64,000 nt of DNA from Streptomyces nitrosporeus. GTDB taxonomy: Bacteria; Actinomycetota; Actinomycetes; Streptomycetales; Streptomycetaceae. Positions within the stretch are counted from its first letter, which is position 1, and the number at the start of each line of letters is the position of its first letter. Positions 60,637-64,000 of this stretch are shown here, piece by piece. The notes under the pieces are model-generated. The model saw only the letters and a program-made list of their open reading frames with translations. It had not been told where the DNA came from and made no database searches. The translations under genes and the position numbers were made by a program. The stretch lies in NCBI RefSeq assembly GCF_008704555.1, contig NZ_CP023702.1:5494001-5558000 (forward strand). The letters run 5' to 3'.

Positions 60637-61278
60637 ATGGCACCCCACAAGACCCCCGACGCCACCCGCCGCAGCGACCGCTCCCGGCGCGCGATCCTCG
60701 ACTCCGCGCTCGCCCTGGTCGGCGAGGTGGGGTACCCGCGAACGACGATCGAGGGTATCGCCGCCCGCGCCGGCGTCGGCAAGCAGACCATCTACCGCTG
60801 GTGGCCCTCCAAGGCCGCCGTCCTCATGGACGCGTTCCTCGACCTGTCCGCCCGGCAGAACGCCGGCGGCGACGGCGCCCAGGACCCGGGACAGCCGGAG
60901 GCGGGGCCCGGCATCCCGGACACCGGGGACCTCGCGGCGGACCTCAAGCTGGTCCTGCGGGCCACCGTCGACGAGCTGAACGACCCCGCCACGGCCGCGC
61001 CCACCCGGGCGCTCACCGCCGAGGGCATCATCGACCCGGTGCTGGGGGCCCAGTTCACCGAGAAGCTGCTCGACCCGCAGATGGAGCTGTACGTCACACG
61101 CCTGCGGGCCGCCCAGGAGGCCGGGGAGGTGCGCGCGGACGTCGATCCGCGTACGGCGCTGGAGCTCCTGATCGCCCCGCTCATGCACCGCTGGCTGCTC
61201 AGGACGCTCCCGCTGACCCACGCCTACGCCGACCAGATCGTCGACCACACCTTGCGAGGCTTGTCACCCAGGTCCTGA
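60637..61278 (+). CDS. TetR/AcrR family regulator
   Basis: A 213-residue repressor beginning at ATG 60637 with no ribosome site; a -10 element ends six bases upstream, so translation is probably from a leaderless message. The N-terminal domain reads SRRAILDSALALVGEVGYPR and IEGIAARAGVGKQTIYRWWPS, a textbook TetR motif of the TetR_C_16-like type. The ligand domain has a Gly/Asp/Pro-rich insertion at about residues 85-105. A 22-bp palindrome over the promoter suggests autoregulation. Target genes other than itself are unknown. Confidence 0.92.
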   Translation: MAPHKTPDATRRSDRSRRAILDSALALVGEVGYPRTTIEGIAARAGVGKQTIYRWWPSKAAVLMDAFLDLSARQNAGGDGAQDPGQPEAGPGIPDTGDLAADLKLVLRATVDELNDPATAAPTRALTAEGIIDPVLGAQFTEKLLDPQMELYVTRLRAAQEAGEVRADVDPRTALELLIAPLMHRWLLRTLPLTHAYADQIVDHTLRGLSPRS

Positions 61279-61419
61279 AATCGCCTTATCCCATTACCGG
61301 ATAATCGGTGTGAAAGGTCCCACCGGCGGGTGGTCCGGACACCCCGCTTGGGAACTTGTGCCCCCCGAGGCGCAGGATGGTGGGACCATGGACGGACAAC
61401 CGCTGAGGTGAGGGGATAG

Positions 61420-62163
61420 ATGGGCGCCGATTCCGGCCGCTATCGCGGCACAGAGAGCAGGATCTCCCAGTGGCTGCGCCGACGGCCCAAATCGCAGCCG
61501 GAGGCCGACGACGCGGCCCGGCTGGCGCTGCTCCTGGCCGTCGCGGAGGCAGGGATGCCGATCTCACCCGCCGCGTATCCGATCGGTTACCGGTGTTCGT
61601 GCGAGCGGATCGGCTGTCCCACACCGGCCCGGCATCCCGTCTCCTTCGCCTGGCAGACGCAGTCCACCACCGACCGCGCCCAGATCGAGCGGTGGGCCAC
61701 CGGCCAGCCCCTGGCCAACTTCATCACCGCCACCGGCATGATCCACGACGTCCTGGACGTCCCCCTGCCCGCAGGCCTCGCCGCCCTCGAACGGCTGACG
61801 GCCGCGGGCATCGACGTAGGACCGGTCGCCCAGTCCGGCGACGACCGGCTGCTCTTCTTCACCGCCACCCGCGGCACCCCCGAGGACGAGGACGAGTGGT
61901 GGCCGTGCGAGCTGGACTGCCACCCCGAGACCATGGACGAGCACCCCGGCCTGCGCTGGCACTGCCGCGGCAGCTACGTCCTCCTGCCGCCCGCCCGGCT
62001 CCCCGGCGAGCTGGACGTGCGCTGGATCCGCGGTCCGGAACACCCGCTGCCCGACCCGCTGACCCTGCTGGAGACCCTCACCGACGCCTGCGCGCAGTAC
62101 GCCGACTCCGAAGCGGGCAGCGGTATCGACCAGGCCGCGGTGGCCTGGCCGCTGGGACGCTGA
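61420..62163 (+). CDS. Prim-Pol-like protein, probably non-catalytic
   Basis: A 247-residue protein from ATG 61420 (GAGGGGATAG upstream), similar to the streptomycete proteins labelled bifunctional DNA primase/polymerase N-terminal domain. The fold signature is visible as AGMPISPAAYPIGYRCSCER with CxC and CPTPARHPVSFAW, then FITATGMIHDVLDVPLPAGL in the place of the catalytic acidic strand, and WHCRGSYVLLPPA. Only one of the usual paired catalytic Asp residues seems kept (DVLDVP instead of DxD), so polymerase activity is doubtful. Cys pairs may bind zinc. It may bind nucleic acid or nucleotides; no partner gene adjoins it. Confidence 0.75.
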   Translation: MGADSGRYRGTESRISQWLRRRPKSQPEADDAARLALLLAVAEAGMPISPAAYPIGYRCSCERIGCPTPARHPVSFAWQTQSTTDRAQIERWATGQPLANFITATGMIHDVLDVPLPAGLAALERLTAAGIDVGPVAQSGDDRLLFFTATRGTPEDEDEWWPCELDCHPETMDEHPGLRWHCRGSYVLLPPARLPGELDVRWIRGPEHPLPDPLTLLETLTDACAQYADSEAGSGIDQAAVAWPLGR

Positions 62164-62326
62164 AGAACCGTTCAGCCGTTCTGTCCGTGGAAGGCGCCCG
62201 CCCGGCGGGGGGTTCGTCCTCCTGTGGGCGAAGCGGCTCACTCCGCCGGTGAGCCCCCTCGTCCCGCGGCCGGGGCGCTCGCCCGGCCGGTGAGGGGCGC
62301 CCGCCCGCCGGTGAGGGCGCCCGCCG

Positions 62327-63343
62327 TCACGACCCCTGCGCCGCCACCAGGCCCGGCAGCCTGTTCAGCACGCGCACCTTGCCGGCGGTACCCCCGTCGG
62401 CCGCGTCCCCCGCTCCGGCGCCGGCCTCGGGGACGTACACCAGCTGGCTGGAGACCCGCTCCTTGGTCAGGGTGCTCTTCACCTCGCCGGTCAGCAGGGC
62501 CTCGACGTCCGGGGTGACCTCCGGGCGCAGGCCCCGGGCCGCCGTCTGGCGTTCGAAGTGCTTGCTGCTGAAGAAGACCAGCGCCCCGCCGTCCTTCGTC
62601 ATCAGCCCCAGCGGGGCGAAGTCCCCGTCCTTCAGCGGCTGGTCGACGTACTGGTACGAGAACCCCGCCCGGCGGGTGTTCTCGCGGGCGTCCCGCCAGC
62701 CCGAGGTCGTCGCCCCCGGGGCGAACACGTCCGGGGCCCCCTCCTGGAGGTACTTCGTGTACGTGGTGCTCAGCCCGGCCGGTTCCGTGGCCAGTTCCCC
62801 GCCGCCCTCCGCGGGCACGGCCTCGGCCCACCCGTCGGCGTCCACACGGAACTCAGGAACCTGCGACGGGGCGACGGCCGCGAGATAGGCCGCCTTCCAC
62901 GGGGCGTCCGGGCCGGTGCGCAGGAACATCAGCAGCCAGCGGGTGTCCGTCCCGCCGCCGTCCTTGTCGCGGTTGGAATCGGTGTCCGCGAGGAACCAGC
63001 GCGGCCAGCCCGCCTTCTTCGGTATGACGTAGGAGGCGTCGGTCAGCTCCAGCGGGTCGTGCGCCGGGTTGCCGTCCGGGCTGTTCTTGCCACGGGCCTT
63101 CAGCCCGGCCTGGTTGACCGCGCCGAGCGCACCGGTCACCCGGTCCGCGTCCAGCTCCGGATCGAACGCCTTGTCCGCCTTGTTGTACGCGGCGGTGAAA
63201 TCCGACAGGGCCCGCGCGGCCTCGGACTTCGTCGCCGACGGCACCACCGCCAGCTCCCCGTGCACCGTCACGCAACCGCTCGCGCCGGCACACAGCACCG
63301 TCGCCGTCACGAGCCCCGCCGTCAGTCGACCCAGCCTTGTCAT
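62327..63343 (-). CDS. Lipoprotein of unknown function
   Basis: A 338-residue exported lipoprotein: ATG 63343 has AAGG six bases upstream and begins a short signal (MTRLGRLTAGLVTATVLCAG) ending in lipobox GASGC (Cys24). An upstream ATG at 63379 would add 12 basic residues. The mature part has helical and beta regions including ALSDFTAAYNKADKAFDPEL, WPRWFLADTDSNRDKDGG, WLLMFLRTGPDAPWKAAYLA and VSSQLVYVPEAG. I recall similar proteins in many streptomycetes but no assigned function. It lies beside the GDPD-family gene, in the same direction 187 bp downstream. Confidence 0.8.
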   Translation of the reverse strand: MTRLGRLTAGLVTATVLCAGASGCVTVHGELAVVPSATKSEAARALSDFTAAYNKADKAFDPELDADRVTGALGAVNQAGLKARGKNSPDGNPAHDPLELTDASYVIPKKAGWPRWFLADTDSNRDKDGGGTDTRWLLMFLRTGPDAPWKAAYLAAVAPSQVPEFRVDADGWAEAVPAEGGGELATEPAGLSTTYTKYLQEGAPDVFAPGATTSGWRDARENTRRAGFSYQYVDQPLKDGDFAPLGLMTKDGGALVFFSSKHFERQTAARGLRPEVTPDVEALLTGEVKSTLTKERVSSQLVYVPEAGAGAGDAADGGTAGKVRVLNRLPGLVAAQGS

Positions 63344-63529
63344 CCGCTGCCTTCTGCGCCTTTTCGAATCCGTCGTCATCCGTCGTCCGCACCGACCGCC
63401 TGAACCCTACCGGGGCGGCGGGTGGTACGGGCGGGGGGCCGGGACACCGGGCCGGTACGACGGGAGCCGTGCGCGGGGACGGCGGCAGGGGGCGGCGGCA
63501 CCCGCCACCGCCCCCGCGCGTCCGGAACG

Positions 63530-64000
63530 TCAGACGCACTTCCCGTTCAGCCAGGACGCGAAGTCCTTCGTGTACGTGGTGGCCATCCGCGCCGAGGCGG
63601 TGGTGGAGCCGCGCTTCTCCCATTCGGCCTGCCACAGCGCGTAGTTGCCGGACGCCGCGGGAGGCGGCTCCTCCCAGCCGAGCTCCTTGCCCCAGGTGGG
63701 GTGGCCGCCGAGCGCGGCCCCGAGGCCCTCGGCCTCGACGCGCTCGATGAGTTCGGGCCTCAGCGTGGTGTCGTTCGTGGAGATCATGATCTCCTGCGTG
63801 GAGATGCGCTCCGCGATGGGCGCGAGGACCTCGTTCCACGCCGCCTCACGGATGGCCGGGTCGCTGTTGAGCAGCGACTGCTTGGCCTCACCCTTGAGTT
63901 CCACCAGCGGGATCATGTTCTGGGCCTTGGCGCTGTCGAGCCATTCGCGGAAGGTGTAGACGGTCTCACCCGCGTACGGACCACGGTCGATCGTGCGCCC
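63530..64000 (-). CDS. Glycerophosphodiester phosphodiesterase family protein, C-terminal part
   Basis: The reading frame runs off the right edge, so only the last 156 residues are seen, ending at TGA 63530. They include VYTFREWLDSAKAQNMIPLV, ELKGEAKQS, MISTNDTTLRPELIERVEAE and a C terminus MATTYTKDFASWLNGKC. The VELKG strand and the helix layout fit the second half of a PLC-like TIM-barrel phosphodiesterase (GDPD), where the Glu contributes to the metal site. The N-terminal catalytic His residues and any signal peptide are outside the window, so activity and location remain unknown. Confidence 0.65.
   Translation of the reverse strand, partial: GRTIDRGPYAGETVYTFREWLDSAKAQNMIPLVELKGEAKQSLLNSDPAIREAAWNEVLAPIAERISTQEIMISTNDTTLRPELIERVEAEGLGAALGGHPTWGKELGWEEPPPAASGNYALWQAEWEKRGSTTASARMATTYTKDFASWLNGKCV

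Noticed and set aside
60243..60791. 182-codon minus-strand frame containing the heptapeptide repeats
   Set aside because: It would begin inside the TetR gene and end at the ddaH start region; explained by the 21-bp minisatellite.

Overview
The window is a high-GC actinobacterial chromosome segment, almost certainly Streptomyces. Third codon positions are overwhelmingly G/C, GTG, TTG and even CTG starts are common, and several families are typical of the genus: DUF5336 proteins, XRE-DUF5753/DUF397 pairs, PF04672 methyltransferases and a CdsZ-type zinc-ribbon protein next to an RNase H/phosphatase fusion.

Left core (1-18,628). A maleylpyruvate-isomerase-like tail, a DUF5336 membrane protein, an amidase and a methyltransferase come first. 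Then follows a tightly coupled DUF1177 / NCS1 permease / M20 peptidase operon, divergent from an IclR regulator across a 32-bp near-palindrome. Peptidase E, a DHA2 exporter, a large unknown protein and an iron-box-controlled siderophore-binding lipoprotein lead to a housekeeping cluster (Nif3, zinc ribbon, RNase H/phosphatase), KDPG aldolase and YaaA.

Genomic island (about 19,034-37,646). RNase P RNA (rnpB, 18,629-19,033) ends in a 25-bp sequence repeated exactly at 37,622-37,646, so its 3' end was the integration site of an 18.6-kb element. The cargo is mostly defence-like: an unknown protein followed by an AIPR protein with a nuclease-like N terminus, a Ser/Thr kinase with a helical-repeat tail, a WhiJ-like trio (DUF397, XRE-DUF5753, HATPase), a complete type I restriction system (hsdR, hsdS, hsdM), and a DNA adenine methylase with its own HTH and specificity-like domains divergent from a DUF6119 (TIGR04141) protein. 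No integrase gene is present, but TAGCCAC repeats with a 12-bp period lie inside both ends. A diverged third att-like copy at 40,223-40,251 suggests a second tandem segment carrying a Fic protein and a DUF981 membrane protein.

Right core (40,246-64,000). It holds an AraC/DHA2-exporter pair, a TetR/alpha-beta-hydrolase pair with a 39-bp operator, a Ser/Thr kinase fused to an extracellular solute-binding domain, GNAT, PhzF, a secreted lamin-tail protein, SDR, PhoD, a Gfo/Idh oxidoreductase, a Bcr/CflA exporter, a phosphotransferase, Rsm22, a DDAH-type hydrolase, a probably leaderless TetR gene, a Prim-Pol-like protein, a lipoprotein and the end of a GDPD-family gene. Several intergenic gaps contain GC-rich minisatellites and strong bidirectional terminators.
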